From contig NZ_JH660659.1 of the NCBI RefSeq assembly GCF_000262545.1, positions 315,240-379,239 on the forward strand: a stretch of 64,000 nucleotides of DNA, given 5' to 3'. Position 1 is the stretch's first letter, and each line of letters begins with the position of its first letter. The notes beneath the pieces are model-generated. The model was not told where the DNA came from. It did no database searches and worked only from the letters and a program-made list of their open reading frames with translations. A program made the position numbers and the translations under genes. Below, piece by piece: positions 17,308-27,294 of this stretch. The stretch is from Prevotella bivia DSM 20514 (GTDB lineage Bacteria > Bacteroidota > Bacteroidia > Bacteroidales > Bacteroidaceae).

Positions 17308-19290
17308 ATGGAAAATCAAGAAAAAACAAACATTGAGTTGCCAGAGAATGCTTTCCGAGAACTCAAAGACGGCGAAGAATATGAGCCGATTATGAAGAAA
17401 GATAGGGTTTACCCTGAAGTAAGCCTATGGTCAGTAACTTGGGGTATCCTTATGGCAGTACTCTTTTCGGCAGCAGCAGCTTACCTAGGCTTAAAAGTAG
17501 GGCAAGTCTTTGAAGCAGCAATCCCTATTGCCATTATCGCTATTGGGGTATCATCAGCTACTAAACGAAAGAATGCACTAGGAGAAAACGTAATTATTCA
17601 GAGTATCGGTGCTTGTTCGGGTGCTGTTGTGGCTGGTGGTATCTTCGTGATGCCTGCCATTTATATGTTAAACCTTGAAGCCGACTTCTTTAAAATATTC
17701 ATAGCTGCTGCGTTGGGTGGAGTGCTAGGCATCTTATTCCTCATTCCTTTTCGCAAATATTTTGTAAAAGATCAGCATGGTAAATACCCTTTCCCAGAAG
17801 CTACTGCTACAACACAGGTACTCGTGAGTGGAGAGAAAGGCGGTAGTCAGGCTAAGCCTTTATTGATAGCTGGCTTAGTGGGTGGCTTGTACGACTTCTG
17901 TGTAGCCACTTTTGGCTGGTGGAATGAGACCATAACAAGCCGTATCGTTGGTTTTGGCGAAACCATAGCTGACAAGGCTAAACTTGTATTCAAGGTAAAT
18001 ACAGGTGCTGCAGTGGTTGGCTTAGGCTATATCATTGGCTTGAAGTATGCTTTCATTATTTTTTGTGGCTCGCTCACCATTTGGTGGCTTGTAGTACCAG
18101 GTATGAACCTTCTTTTCCACGATACTGTGCTTAATCAGTGGGATCCTAGCATTACACAAACCATCGGACAAATGGCTCCAGAAATGATATTCAAGAGCTA
18201 TGCACGTTCTATTGGTATTGGCGGTATTGCTATGAGTGGTATTATAGGTATCATCAAGTCGTGGGGTATCATTAAGAGCGCAGTAGGATTGGCTGCTCGT
18301 GAAATGAAAGGTAAGGGTGCTGGCGATGCAGAAATCATTCGTACACAACGCGATATTTCTTTTAAAATCATTGCGTTTGGTAGTATTGGTACCCTACTTA
18401 TCACTTTCGTTTTCTTCTACTTTGGTGTGATGAACTTCAACTTACTACATGCAGTTGTAGCTATCCTCCTTGTTACTGTTATTGCTTTCTTATTTACTAC
18501 TGTAGCTGCTAACGCCATTGCTATTGTAGGATCGAACCCAGTTTCAGGCATGACACTAATGACACTAATCCTTGCCTCTGTGGTAATGGTAGCCGTAGGA
18601 TTAAAGGGTAATGCTGGTATGTTGGCAGCTCTTTTAATGGGTGGTGTCGTTTGTACAGCATTGTCTATGGCGGGATCGTTTATTACCGATCTCAAAATTG
18701 GTTATTGGCTAGGTACTACTCCAAAGAAGCAAGAAACATGGAAGTTTCTCGGCACTATTATTTCGGCAGCTACAGTGGCAGGCGTAATGATGGTTTTGGA
18801 CAAAACTTACGGCTTTAACTCTGGCAAACTTGCTGCACCACAAGCCAATGCTATGGCGGCAGTTATTAAGCCTTTAATGAGTGGTCAAGGTGCGCCATGG
18901 ATACTTTATGGCATCGGAGCAGTGATCGCTTTCGTATTAGATCGCTGTAAGATACCAGCCCTCGCTTTCGCTTTGGGTATGTTTATCCCATTAGAATTAA
19001 ATGTACCACTACTTATTGGTGGAACGCTTCATTGGTTTGTTACCTCTCGTACTAAGAATGAAGCTGTAAATACTGCACGTGGTGAAAAGGGTACGCTCAT
19101 TGCGTCAGGCTTTATTGCAGGAGGTGCATTAATGGGAGTAGTATCTGCCCTACTCAAATTTGGAGGAATAGAGTTCGATTATGAAAACTGGTGGACTAAC
19201 CATTTATCAGAGCTTTGCTCTATTGTTGCTTATGTAACCCTTCTTAGCTATTTCGTTATCGCTACAAAAACAGATAAGAAAAAAGCATAA
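17308..19290 (+). CDS. OPT-family oligopeptide transporter
   Basis: A 660-residue inner-membrane protein with about 16 predicted hydrophobic segments. Landmarks include YPEVSLWSVTWGILMAVLFS with AAAYLGLKVGQ at the N-terminus and KYPFPEATATTQVLVSGEKG, typical of the OPT superfamily. Members import oligopeptides or metal chelates, driven by protons. It is preceded by array A of promoter repeats, stands alone and ends at a strong terminator. Ligand unknown; peptide import fits the other peptide genes in the window. Confidence 0.92.
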   Translation: MENQEKTNIELPENAFRELKDGEEYEPIMKKDRVYPEVSLWSVTWGILMAVLFSAAAAYLGLKVGQVFEAAIPIAIIAIGVSSATKRKNALGENVIIQSIGACSGAVVAGGIFVMPAIYMLNLEADFFKIFIAAALGGVLGILFLIPFRKYFVKDQHGKYPFPEATATTQVLVSGEKGGSQAKPLLIAGLVGGLYDFCVATFGWWNETITSRIVGFGETIADKAKLVFKVNTGAAVVGLGYIIGLKYAFIIFCGSLTIWWLVVPGMNLLFHDTVLNQWDPSITQTIGQMAPEMIFKSYARSIGIGGIAMSGIIGIIKSWGIIKSAVGLAAREMKGKGAGDAEIIRTQRDISFKIIAFGSIGTLLITFVFFYFGVMNFNLLHAVVAILLVTVIAFLFTTVAANAIAIVGSNPVSGMTLMTLILASVVMVAVGLKGNAGMLAALLMGGVVCTALSMAGSFITDLKIGYWLGTTPKKQETWKFLGTIISAATVAGVMMVLDKTYGFNSGKLAAPQANAMAAVIKPLMSGQGAPWILYGIGAVIAFVLDRCKIPALAFALGMFIPLELNVPLLIGGTLHWFVTSRTKNEAVNTARGEKGTLIASGFIAGGALMGVVSALLKFGGIEFDYENWWTNHLSELCSIVAYVTLLSYFVIATKTDKKKA

Positions 19291-19311
19291 AACTCTGTAA
19301 TACAATATATT

Positions 19312-19344
19312 AAAAAAGAGATGCCTAATAGGCATCTCTTTTTT
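19312..19344 (+). terminator. Terminator of the OPT transporter gene
   Basis: GAGATGCC/GGCATCTC stem with a TAATA loop, flanked by an A-run and followed by TTTTTT. Confidence 0.9.
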
Positions 19345-19370
19345 ATATAGGTTCTTTTATTTAGTAAAAT

Positions 19371-19495
19371 ACCACCTTTTAAAGAGTAATCGGTAAGCTT
19401 TCATATAATAAAAGATGATGCTTTACTAATAAAAATAATTTATTTTTAATCTGTTTTTAATTTATTTTTGATTGAAAAATAAATTATTTTTACTC
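19371..19495. repeat. AT-rich intergenic repeat, copy 1
   Basis: AAAAATAATTTATTTTT (19431-19447) is perfectly inverted at 19475-19491 around a 27-nt loop. Together with the upstream ACCACCTTTT...GGTAA...CTTTCA...GATGA block it aligns along most of its length with 41979-42105. No ORF is supported here. Confidence 0.65.
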
Positions 19496-19579
19496 ACAAA
19501 AAACTATCTTTTATCACTAGAAAAATACGTTTTCATAAGTTTAAACCACACCTCTTACCACTTAAAAGGTAGCCTCTTA

Positions 19580-20347
19580 TTATCGCCTCCCATGATACCC
19601 CATACCGTGATGCTCATCTGGAATATATGCAGAAGTAAAATCAGGATCTTCAAGCGATAAAGGATGAGAAGCTAATGAGGGTTCTGCCATCCAATCAACA
19701 ACCTTATCCACCCAAAAGTTGGCTGCGATCTGTGTAGGATGAAGCCCATCCACTCGCTTGGCTTGGATAGACGAACTATCGAAGAAACATCCTTTGCCCG
19801 TTTGCCCTTTGATAATATCCACAATAGTACGGTTAGGAAAACGGCTATAATGCAACGGCCCTATCCATGTATAAGGAATATCGCCAATGGTTTGAAGAAT
19901 TGTTTTTACAGCCTCTTCACGGCGTGTATAATCATGATAACCAAGATCATTGATACCTAAACTAATAATGACATAGGTAGGGCGAAATCGGTCTATTTGG
20001 TATTGCAGATCAGTAGCCAAAGCCCAATCACGAATAGTACTCCCTATCCATACTTCTGAATGGAACTCAAAATTATTCTTAATGGCGTAATCGTTGAAAC
20101 GTGGTGCTAGCTTACCTACCATTGAGTCGCCAATTAAAAGGACTATTTGCTTGCTAGAGCCTACTACCTTCTTCTCAGTAGGAACATAATTACCAGACGA
20201 TGGTGAAAAAGGATTTACAGCTATTTTGCGATCTATCTGCTCGTAGGTTTGTGTCTGCGTATTTAGCACTCGATAGTTCGATTGCGCATAACTTGCCATT
20301 GCAGCAAATAATAAAAAGGTATTAAAAAGAAATCGCTTATTCATCAC
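19580..20347 (-). CDS. SGNH/GDSL-family hydrolase, exported
   Basis: A 255-residue protein with signal peptide (KRFLFNTFLLFAAMASYAQ). The SGNH blocks are GDSMVG (block I Ser), LGINDLGY (block III Asn) and DGLHPT (block V Asp/His); the Gly of block II is likely WIGST. It probably acts in the periplasm or at the surface as an esterase on acylated glycan, lipid or peptidoglycan. It begins 7 nt after the BASS transporter stop, so they form an operon. Confidence 0.88.
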   Translation of the reverse strand: MMNKRFLFNTFLLFAAMASYAQSNYRVLNTQTQTYEQIDRKIAVNPFSPSSGNYVPTEKKVVGSSKQIVLLIGDSMVGKLAPRFNDYAIKNNFEFHSEVWIGSTIRDWALATDLQYQIDRFRPTYVIISLGINDLGYHDYTRREEAVKTILQTIGDIPYTWIGPLHYSRFPNRTIVDIIKGQTGKGCFFDSSSIQAKRVDGLHPTQIAANFWVDKVVDWMAEPSLASHPLSLEDPDFTSAYIPDEHHGMGYHGRR

Positions 20348-20354
20348 ATCATTG

Positions 20355-21326
20355 TTAGTTTTTACGCTTATTCACCCGATCATATTGCCAAAGCTGTAAG
20401 CTATTAATGATGTTTTGCCATAAAACATAGCAACCGGGACCTACAGAGGATAGAGGGTTAAGATAAGTACTTGCTATCCATATAGCAAAGGTAGTATTTT
20501 TCTGTCCTGTGGCTTGTCCAGCCTCAACAGTATGATAGAAATGTTTTCCTACAAACCTACCTAAACCAAACTGTAATATACAAATAAAGAGTGAAAAGAG
20601 GGCAATAAGCAAAAGCACCATACCTGTAGTATTTGCATGCAGAATATTGCGCATCGTTACACCTGAAACAACCATCAACACCGTACACCAAAGGTAGAAG
20701 CCGATATTTTTTTGTAAGAGAATCCACCGATAAAGAGGCTGAAGTAAGGAGGTATGCTTAGTAATATAACCTAAAAGCATAGGAACAACAAGCACTAAGC
20801 TTACCTTATAACAAATAGAGATAAACGATGCCCAAAAGTAGATGTGTGCACTAGGCTCTAGTAAAGGGAATGTGGTTGGGATAAAAATAGCACTTAGGAA
20901 GTTGGATAAAAAGGTAAAAGTGGTCATTTCCTCTAAACTTCCTCCAAGCTTATTAGTAACCACAGCAGCAGCCGTAGCACATGGACATATAGCACAAATA
21001 AAAGTGGCCTCGAGCAAGACAAAGAAAGTTCCCTTAGCATGGAAAATATAAATAGCCCCTAAAAGCAAAACCATAAAAGCCATTTGCATGAAAATAATAT
21101 AGATATGCCAACGCATAATGCGCAACTTGCGGTAATCAACCTTGCAAAAGGTGATATATAATACCAAGAACATGAGCACAGGCATTGATAGCTTTACCAT
21201 TGGTTCAAGGCTTGAACCAATATGTCCAAGCATAGGAATATTAGCAAAAAGCAAATAAACTATAATACCAATTGTAATAGCTATAGGCAAGGTCCACGCC
21301 TTTAAAAAAGCTAGAAACTTATTCAT
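20355..21326 (-). CDS. Bile acid:Na+ symporter (BASS)-like transporter
   Basis: A 323-residue inner-membrane protein with about ten membrane segments. CPCATAAAVVTNKLGGSLEEMTT and GQATGQKNTTFAIWIA resemble the two crossover motifs of the BASS/SBF fold. Substrate unknown: members carry bile acids, pantoate, other organic anions or arsenite. The start MNKFLAFLKAW is preferred over an upstream in-frame ATG (21350), because the extra residues are polar and atypical. Co-transcribed with the SGNH hydrolase. Confidence 0.78.
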   Translation of the reverse strand: MNKFLAFLKAWTLPIAITIGIIVYLLFANIPMLGHIGSSLEPMVKLSMPVLMFLVLYITFCKVDYRKLRIMRWHIYIIFMQMAFMVLLLGAIYIFHAKGTFFVLLEATFICAICPCATAAAVVTNKLGGSLEEMTTFTFLSNFLSAIFIPTTFPLLEPSAHIYFWASFISICYKVSLVLVVPMLLGYITKHTSLLQPLYRWILLQKNIGFYLWCTVLMVVSGVTMRNILHANTTGMVLLLIALFSLFICILQFGLGRFVGKHFYHTVEAGQATGQKNTTFAIWIASTYLNPLSSVGPGCYVLWQNIINSLQLWQYDRVNKRKN

Positions 21327-21390
21327 TCTTTTATTGTTACAGTTGTGCAAAAGTACAAATAAACAGCTAAAAACAGTTGTATATACATTA

Positions 21391-21424
21391 AAAATCCTAC
21401 TTGCATCTCTGCAAATAGGATTAT
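21391..21424 (-). terminator. Terminator of the lipoprotein gene
   Basis: On the minus strand AATCCTATTTGCA pairs with TGCAAGTAGGATT around a short GAGA loop, followed by TTTA. Confidence 0.75.
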
Positions 21425-21459
21425 AACTACTTTATATTATATTTTGAAAAGAATTCTAC

Positions 21460-22302
21460 TTATCTGATATGAAGCTGATTTGTTACACCTACAGAAGTAT
21501 CTGAAAAGGTGTTCTTTGTTGCACCACCAAAACTTCTAGTAGTCTTCTTACCAACAGAAGCACGTGAGCTAGCTCGTTCTAGATCTATCTTCATATAGTC
21601 GGTTGTATTAGAACTATAAGCATCGCCAAAGAAAGTATCTACCGACTTACCTACTTCTGTACCTAAGTGGAATTTTTGTTTGCTAGCATCAAGAATGAAT
21701 ATCGTACCTGTTCGCTTATATTTGATGTAGATGCTACCATCTGTATTAACATACCATGCAAACTCTAACGTATTTGTTTCTCCCTTATCATTCATATCAA
21801 TCTCAACGCCATTACCACTTACAGAGTTTACCGCCGAGTTGTATTGGAAGAACTTCATATTGGCAGTAAATTGATCTACTTTTCGCAAATTTGTTTGCTC
21901 ATCTGTATATTCGTATTGAATTCTACCTATCCACTCTCCTGTCAAAGCTTGAGCTTCAGCTAGTAAATCATTATTTTGTGCATTGATTTCATTGTTATAA
22001 TAGTTATTCCACCTATAGTTATTTGAGTTATAATCATCCCAATAAGCATCATTTGGGAAACCTACCAAAATGGCACTCATAAATTGATCGAACTCATAAT
22101 TAGTAGCTTCTGGATAATGATACCAAAACCAATTGTATGCAGTACGATAGTCGCGGCTTAAACGACTAGCTATAAAATCGTTTATTGCATTATCCACAAG
22201 ACTAACGCCATACTCTTCATAATAGCTACTGTCGCAACTCGTAAATGTAACGGGAGTACTTAATAGCGCAAGCGCTAAAAATAGTTTAGTAAATCGTTTC
22301 AT
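21460..22302 (-). CDS. Lipoprotein of unknown function
   Basis: A 280-residue protein with a lipoprotein signal (MKRFTKLFLALALLSTPVTFTSC; lipid Cys at 23). The mature region has a helical part with many Tyr and Asn, a beta-rich middle resembling a lipocalin-like sheet (EWIGRIQYEYTDEQ, then FAWYVNTDGSIYIKYKR), and a basic tail. Not recognised beyond that. It is likely anchored in the inner or outer membrane facing the periplasm. Confidence 0.75.
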   Translation of the reverse strand: MKRFTKLFLALALLSTPVTFTSCDSSYYEEYGVSLVDNAINDFIASRLSRDYRTAYNWFWYHYPEATNYEFDQFMSAILVGFPNDAYWDDYNSNNYRWNNYYNNEINAQNNDLLAEAQALTGEWIGRIQYEYTDEQTNLRKVDQFTANMKFFQYNSAVNSVSGNGVEIDMNDKGETNTLEFAWYVNTDGSIYIKYKRTGTIFILDASKQKFHLGTEVGKSVDTFFGDAYSSNTTDYMKIDLERASSRASVGKKTTRSFGGATKNTFSDTSVGVTNQLHIR

Positions 22303-22447
22303 ATTCGTAAGCTTTTAAAAATTTCTTTATTTTTTGTTTATGTTGCAAAGTTATACCTAAGATGAGCATATCGCAAGAGAGTTTTCTCTATACCTAGATA
22401 GGAAATTCCCTAAACTATTGCGGGAAAATATACAATATTGAGAAACA

Positions 22448-22482
22448 AAAAAAGCTACCCACGACAACGTGAATAGCCTTCA
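22448..22482 (-). terminator. Terminator of the rubredoxin gene
   Basis: On the minus strand an AGGCTATTCACG/CGTGGGTAGCT stem (imperfect) is followed by TTTTTTTG. Confidence 0.7.
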
Positions 22483-22503
22483 ATAGTTTTATATAGTCAG
22501 AAA

Positions 22504-22668
22504 TTATTCTTCTACAACAATAAATTCGTCCTTACCTACACCACAAATAGGGCAAACCCAATCTTCTGGAATATCTTCAAAAGCTGTACCTGGAGCGATA
22601 CCACCTTCTGGGTCGCCTACTTCTGGATCATAAATATAGCCACATGGCTCGCATTCATACTTCTTCAT
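22504..22668 (-). CDS. Rubredoxin
   Basis: A 54-residue single-iron electron carrier. The four Cys ligands are C6, C9 (CEPCGY) and C39, C42 (CPICG), with the family pattern [18 protein letters not shown] between them. The start MKKYEC (22668) gives the standard length; an earlier in-frame ATG would add an atypical hydrophobic leader. In anaerobes it delivers electrons to superoxide reductases, rubrerythrin or other oxygen-defence proteins. Confidence 0.96.
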   Translation of the reverse strand: MKKYECEPCGYIYDPEVGDPEGGIAPGTAFEDIPEDWVCPICGVGKDEFIVVEE

Positions 22669-22790
22669 AATGTTTATTATTTTAAAAATTATACTTATCT
22701 TTTCGTACCGCAAAGATATATCTAAAATGTAGTTCTTACAAGAGAAAGCACGATAAATTATAGATTTTTTACAAAAAAATCTTTTCCGCC

Positions 22791-23489
22791 CTATCTCATC
22801 ATTCCTCTTTGTAAAGACACATCTTTAATAATATTATCCAACTTGGTATGTGAGTCTTGAAAGTTTAGCAAGGTATGTAACGAAGAGGCATTCTGCAAAT
22901 CTATTACGCGTGGTAATAGTATACGTGCAACAGCAAGTTTCTCCTCATCCCATGTTTTAGAACTCATAAAGTAGGCACACTGCTTACAAGTAAAGAGACC
23001 TCCCAAAGCAGCTACCTTTAATATCTTTATTTTTCCTTCATCCCATGTTTCGCTATTATAATACTGTTTTAGTTGTTGGAAGGCTGCATCAGACATTGGT
23101 GGTAAATATCCGAAATATGGATCTTGCATCGGTGGAAAGATGATTGTACCTGATTGGGATATTGGTGGAGGAATAGGCTGTGAGTTAGTGCGAGTGCTGA
23201 GATTAGCATCTTTATACATATCATCATTAGTTGTCGTTTCAAAAGCTACAACTTTTCTTTGATTAAAAGTAATGGTTGTTACACGATATATAAGTGATCG
23301 CATATAATAATAGATCCAAACTTCCACTTCATGGTCAGCACTTCGCTCTGAAGGATTTCCTATTAAAGCCTTCACTTCGCTCATATCCATACCTACTTCT
23401 AACTTGTCTACATTCTTCATTTTAGGCTTTTGAGCAAAGACACATATACTAAAGAATGATAATAGCACTATAAAAAAATATTTTTTCAT
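22791..23489 (-). CDS. Exported DUF4476-type protein with SmpA-like N-terminus
   Basis: A 232-residue protein with signal peptide ([20 protein letters not shown]). Residues about 25-90 resemble the SmpA/BamE-like fold ([21 protein letters not shown] then VWIYYY), followed by a Pro-rich linker and a helical C-terminal domain ([24 protein letters not shown], with a second [13 protein letters not shown] repeat) like DUF4476. Function unknown. It is divergent from glnS. Confidence 0.72.
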   Translation of the reverse strand: MKKYFFIVLLSFFSICVFAQKPKMKNVDKLEVGMDMSEVKALIGNPSERSADHEVEVWIYYYMRSLIYRVTTITFNQRKVVAFETTTNDDMYKDANLSTRTNSQPIPPPISQSGTIIFPPMQDPYFGYLPPMSDAAFQQLKQYYNSETWDEGKIKILKVAALGGLFTCKQCAYFMSSKTWDEEKLAVARILLPRVIDLQNASSLHTLLNFQDSHTKLDNIIKDVSLQRGMMR

Positions 23490-23589
23490 TAGCATAAAAT
23501 TTTAAAAGTGTTAGTAAACTCTCTATAATTTGATAGTACAAATATACACAAAAATCATATAAATGGTAGAACATAACAAGTTTTTTAAG

Positions 23590-23598
23590 TATCTTTGC
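23590..23598 (+). promoter_or_regulatory. -7 box of the glnS operon
   Basis: TATCTTTGC lies 32 nt before the glnS ATG. The -33 element is not clear. Confidence 0.55.
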
Positions 23599-23630
23599 AT
23601 CATAAAGAAAATAAAGATTGAATAAATAAG

Positions 23631-25349
23631 ATGACAACAACAGAAAGCAACACTAATGAAGAGAAGCGCAGCTTGAGCTTCGTTGAACAGCTCGTAGAAG
23701 AGGATTTGGCAAAAGGTAAGAACGGAGGACGCATTCAAACACGTTTTCCACCAGAACCAAATGGCTATCTACACATCGGTCATGCGAAAGCTATCTGTAT
23801 GGACTTCGGTGTAGCTGAACACTATAATGGTATTTGTAATCTTCGTTTTGACGACACAAATCCTAGCAAGGAAAATAATGAATACGTAGAGAATATCTTG
23901 AATGATATTAGCTGGTTGGGCTTTAAATGGGGCAATATTTACTATGCTTCCGACTATTTTGAGAAGCTATGGGACTTTGCCGTATGGATGATTAAGAAGG
24001 GACTAGCTTACATTGACGAACAAAGTGCTGAAGAAATAGCAGCTCAAAAGGGTACTCCTACTACTGCTGGAACTCCATCACCTTACCGTGATCGCCCTAT
24101 TGAAGAAAGTTTGGCTTTGTTTGAACAAATGAATACTCCTGAAGCTGTTGAAGGAAGTATGGTCTTACGTGCAAAGCTAGATATGGCAAACCCTAACATG
24201 CACTTCCGCGATCCTATTATGTATCGCATCATTCACATACCTCATCACAGAACGGGAACCAAGTGGAACGCTTATCCTATGTATGACTTTGCCCATGGAC
24301 AAAGCGACTATTTTGAAGGAGTAACCCACTCTATCTGTACACTTGAGTTTGTTCCTCACCGCCCACTCTACGATAAGTTTGTAGACTTCTTGAAGGAAAT
24401 GGATGGAAGCGATACCCCATTAGATGATAACCGCCCACGACAAATAGAGTTTAACCGCTTAAACCTTACCTACACCGTGATGTCAAAGCGTAAGTTGCAT
24501 CAGCTAGTTGATGAACATTTCGTAAATGGCTGGGACGATCCTCGTATGCCTACTATCTGTGGTATGCGCCGTAGAGGTTACTCTCCAGAGAGTGTTCGTG
24601 GCTTCATCGACGCTATTGGTTACACAAAATTTGATGCGTTGAACGATGTAGCATTGCTCGAAGCATCTGTTCGTGAAGACCTTAATAAGCGTGCAACACG
24701 TGTAAGCGCTGTAGTCAACCCTGTCAAACTTGTTATCACTAACTACCCAGAAGGTCAAACAGAAGAAATGGAAGCTATTGATAATCCTGAAGATGAGAAT
24801 AGCGCAAAGCACACTATTACCTTCTCAAAGAACCTATGGATAGAGCGCGATGACTTTATGGAAGATGCTCCTAAGAAGTTTTTCCGTATGGCTCCAGGAA
24901 AGGAAGTGCGCTTAAAGAATGCCTATATCGTGATGTGTACAGGATGCACCAAGGATGCTGAAGGTAATATTATAGAGATACAAGCTGAATATGATGCCAA
25001 CAGTAAGAGTGGTATGGAGGGTGCTAACCGTAAGGTAAAAGGTACACTTCACTGGGTAAGTGCTGACCACTGCTTAAAGGCAGAGGTAAGAGAATATGAT
25101 CGTTTATTCAATGTAGAAAATCCTTCTGCTGATGAACGCGACTTCTTAGAGTTGCTAAATCCAGAAAGTTTAAAGATAAACAACGAGGTATATGTAGAGA
25201 AATACTTGGCAGAAAAAAAGCCAGGCGATTACCTACAGTTCCAACGTATTGGCTACTTTATGCTCGATCCTGACACCACTTCCGACCATCTTATATTCAA
25301 TAAGACCGTAGGTTTGAAAGATACTTGGGCTAAGCAAGCTAAAGGATAA
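23631..25349 (+). CDS. glnS: Glutaminyl-tRNA synthetase
   Basis: Class I synthetase charging tRNA-Gln. The 572-residue protein shows PPEPNGYLHIGHAKAI (HIGH), the FDDTNP substrate motif and VMSKRKL (KMSKS equivalent), then the C-terminal anticodon-binding beta-barrels. GlnS rather than GltX-type motifs and length support this assignment. It heads a tight same-strand cluster with a TPR protein, a DedA protein and a sigma factor (gaps 36, 27 and 49 nt). Confidence 0.97.
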   Translation: MTTTESNTNEEKRSLSFVEQLVEEDLAKGKNGGRIQTRFPPEPNGYLHIGHAKAICMDFGVAEHYNGICNLRFDDTNPSKENNEYVENILNDISWLGFKWGNIYYASDYFEKLWDFAVWMIKKGLAYIDEQSAEEIAAQKGTPTTAGTPSPYRDRPIEESLALFEQMNTPEAVEGSMVLRAKLDMANPNMHFRDPIMYRIIHIPHHRTGTKWNAYPMYDFAHGQSDYFEGVTHSICTLEFVPHRPLYDKFVDFLKEMDGSDTPLDDNRPRQIEFNRLNLTYTVMSKRKLHQLVDEHFVNGWDDPRMPTICGMRRRGYSPESVRGFIDAIGYTKFDALNDVALLEASVREDLNKRATRVSAVVNPVKLVITNYPEGQTEEMEAIDNPEDENSAKHTITFSKNLWIERDDFMEDAPKKFFRMAPGKEVRLKNAYIVMCTGCTKDAEGNIIEIQAEYDANSKSGMEGANRKVKGTLHWVSADHCLKAEVREYDRLFNVENPSADERDFLELLNPESLKINNEVYVEKYLAEKKPGDYLQFQRIGYFMLDPDTTSDHLIFNKTVGLKDTWAKQAKG

Positions 25350-25385
25350 ATAACAATTTCGATTTAAAATAAATAAGGAGATAGT

Positions 25386-26588
25386 TTGAACAAATACTAT
25401 CAAACAGAAAAGTTCAAAGCAATTCTGAATACATACGAAGAATTGCAACAAGGTAATATCGGTGGGTTCCTCGATGCAGAGGAGCTTACCGATATTGCGG
25501 AATATTATCATTACAAAGGGATGATGAAGGAAATGATGGATACCCTCAACTATACTATCAACATCTTCCCTGGTGCTGTAGCACCTATTGTTTTAAAAGC
25601 AAGGGTGGAACTCTTTCATAATCACAATCTTAAAGCTGCCCAAAACTTGGCAGAAGAAGTAGAAGATACTAACGATATGGAGTATATATACCTCATGGCA
25701 GAGACTCTTTTATATCAAGACAAAGCTAGTGAGGCTAATGCTTTTATCAACGAACATTACAGCCAGCTCTCCGACAACGCTGAAAGGGACGAGTATGCCA
25801 CAGAGGTTGCTAGCTTCTTTCTTGACTATTCTAAGCCAGAACTTGCAAAAAGATGGCTAGATAAGGTTATGAAAAAAGACACCGATTACTATAAAGAGAC
25901 CAATGCAAGACTACTAAAAGAGGAGGGCAAATACGAGGAAAGCGAGGATATATATAATCACTTGCTTGATAACAATCCCTACGCTAGCGAATATTGGAAT
26001 GAGCTTGCACAAAGTCAAATACTTCACAAAGATTATAATGGTGCAGTAACTTCTAGCGAATATGCCATCGCCATTAATCCTGAAGATGATGATGCTATTC
26101 TCAATAAAGCTACAGCTCTCTTCGCTCTGAATAATTATGAAGAAGCGTTGAAATATTATCTTCGCTATAAGGAACTCGTTCCCTTTGGCGACACGAGTTC
26201 GGTAGATATTACTATTGGACATATTCTTCTATCAATGGAAGACGACGAGAAAGCTAAGGAATACTTTGAACATGGCTATATGATTTCAGAGGATAAGCCT
26301 ACAACTCTGATACACATTGCTATTTCAACATTCGAAAATGGATATACAAGCTATGCTTATGATATTCTCAAAACGATCATTGGCAATTGCGAAGAAAAAT
26401 GGAAGCTAGGCTATGGCTATTTGGCACGCTGCTGCTATGAGCTGATGAAAGAAGATGAATTTAAGAAATATCTTGCCATTGCTGTGGAGCGTAATCCAGA
26501 GGAAAGTACTGATTTGCTAGGTGATCTCTTCCCCGAAGGAACAGAGCCTAAGGATTATCCCACTACCCCTCTCTTAGAGTTTATTTAA
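25386..26588 (+). CDS. TPR-repeat protein with TTG start
   Basis: A 400-residue soluble protein of tandem tetratricopeptide-like helices (for example YEESEDIYNHLLDNNPYASE, then SEYAIAINPEDDDAILNKA), rich in Glu and Asp. It probably serves as a scaffold for protein interactions; partner unknown. The start is TTG at 25386, with an AAGGAG Shine-Dalgarno ending about 6 nt before it. No upstream ATG exists in frame, and the first internal Met would remove about 45 residues including the first repeat. Confidence 0.85.
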   Translation: MNKYYQTEKFKAILNTYEELQQGNIGGFLDAEELTDIAEYYHYKGMMKEMMDTLNYTINIFPGAVAPIVLKARVELFHNHNLKAAQNLAEEVEDTNDMEYIYLMAETLLYQDKASEANAFINEHYSQLSDNAERDEYATEVASFFLDYSKPELAKRWLDKVMKKDTDYYKETNARLLKEEGKYEESEDIYNHLLDNNPYASEYWNELAQSQILHKDYNGAVTSSEYAIAINPEDDDAILNKATALFALNNYEEALKYYLRYKELVPFGDTSSVDITIGHILLSMEDDEKAKEYFEHGYMISEDKPTTLIHIAISTFENGYTSYAYDILKTIIGNCEEKWKLGYGYLARCCYELMKEDEFKKYLAIAVERNPEESTDLLGDLFPEGTEPKDYPTTPLLEFI

Positions 26589-26615
26589 TCAAATAACAAA
26601 TATCAGAACATTATT

Positions 26616-27245
26616 ATGGGTTTTATATCTTCATTACTTTCACAACTTAACTATGGGTACATCTTTCTGCTGATGTTATTAGAGAGTACCGTTATTCCTG
26701 TGCCGTCAGAACTTGTTGTAACACCGGCAGCCTATCATGCCGCAGGTGGCAACCTTAACGTTTGGCTTGTTATCTTGTTCTCAACATTAGGAGCAGCCGT
26801 TGGAGCTAGCATCAATTACATTGCAGGGTACTATTTAGGTCGACCTATTATCTATAAGTTTGCTAATAGTAAATGGGGGCACGCTTGTCTCTTAAACCAA
26901 GCTAAAGTAGAAAAGAGTGAAAAATATTTCGACGATCATGGTATGGTTGCTACAATCACTGGCAGACTGATTCCTGGCATACGCCACCTTATTTCTATTC
27001 CTGCAGGATTGGCTAAGATGTCCTATTGGAAGTTTTTGCTCTACACAATAATTGGAGCTACCGCATGGCATAGTATCTTGGCAGGATTAGGGTACTATCT
27101 TCATAGCTTTGTACCAGAAAACCAGTTGAATGATGAAATCAATGAATATGGAGAATATATCAAGATAGCAATACTTGCTTTAGCTATCATTGCCATCCTA
27201 TATGTTACCGTAAAATGGTTTATCAAGCGTAATAAGTCTAAGTAA
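26616..27245 (+). CDS. DedA-family membrane protein
   Basis: A 209-residue inner-membrane protein of the DedA/SNARE-associated family. LLESTVIPVPSELVVTPAAY, GAAVGASINYIAGYYLGR and GRLIPGIRHLISIPAGLAKM carry the family's conserved acidic and Arg residues. DedA proteins act as lipid-carrier or phospholipid flippases (undecaprenyl phosphate recycling in studied cases). It lies in the glnS cluster, 27 nt after the TPR gene. Confidence 0.92.
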   Translation: MGFISSLLSQLNYGYIFLLMLLESTVIPVPSELVVTPAAYHAAGGNLNVWLVILFSTLGAAVGASINYIAGYYLGRPIIYKFANSKWGHACLLNQAKVEKSEKYFDDHGMVATITGRLIPGIRHLISIPAGLAKMSYWKFLLYTIIGATAWHSILAGLGYYLHSFVPENQLNDEINEYGEYIKIAILALAIIAILYVTVKWFIKRNKSK

Positions 27246-27294
27246 ATCATTATTGAAAGCTCTAAACAGAAACTATAAATAAGCAATAGAAAAA

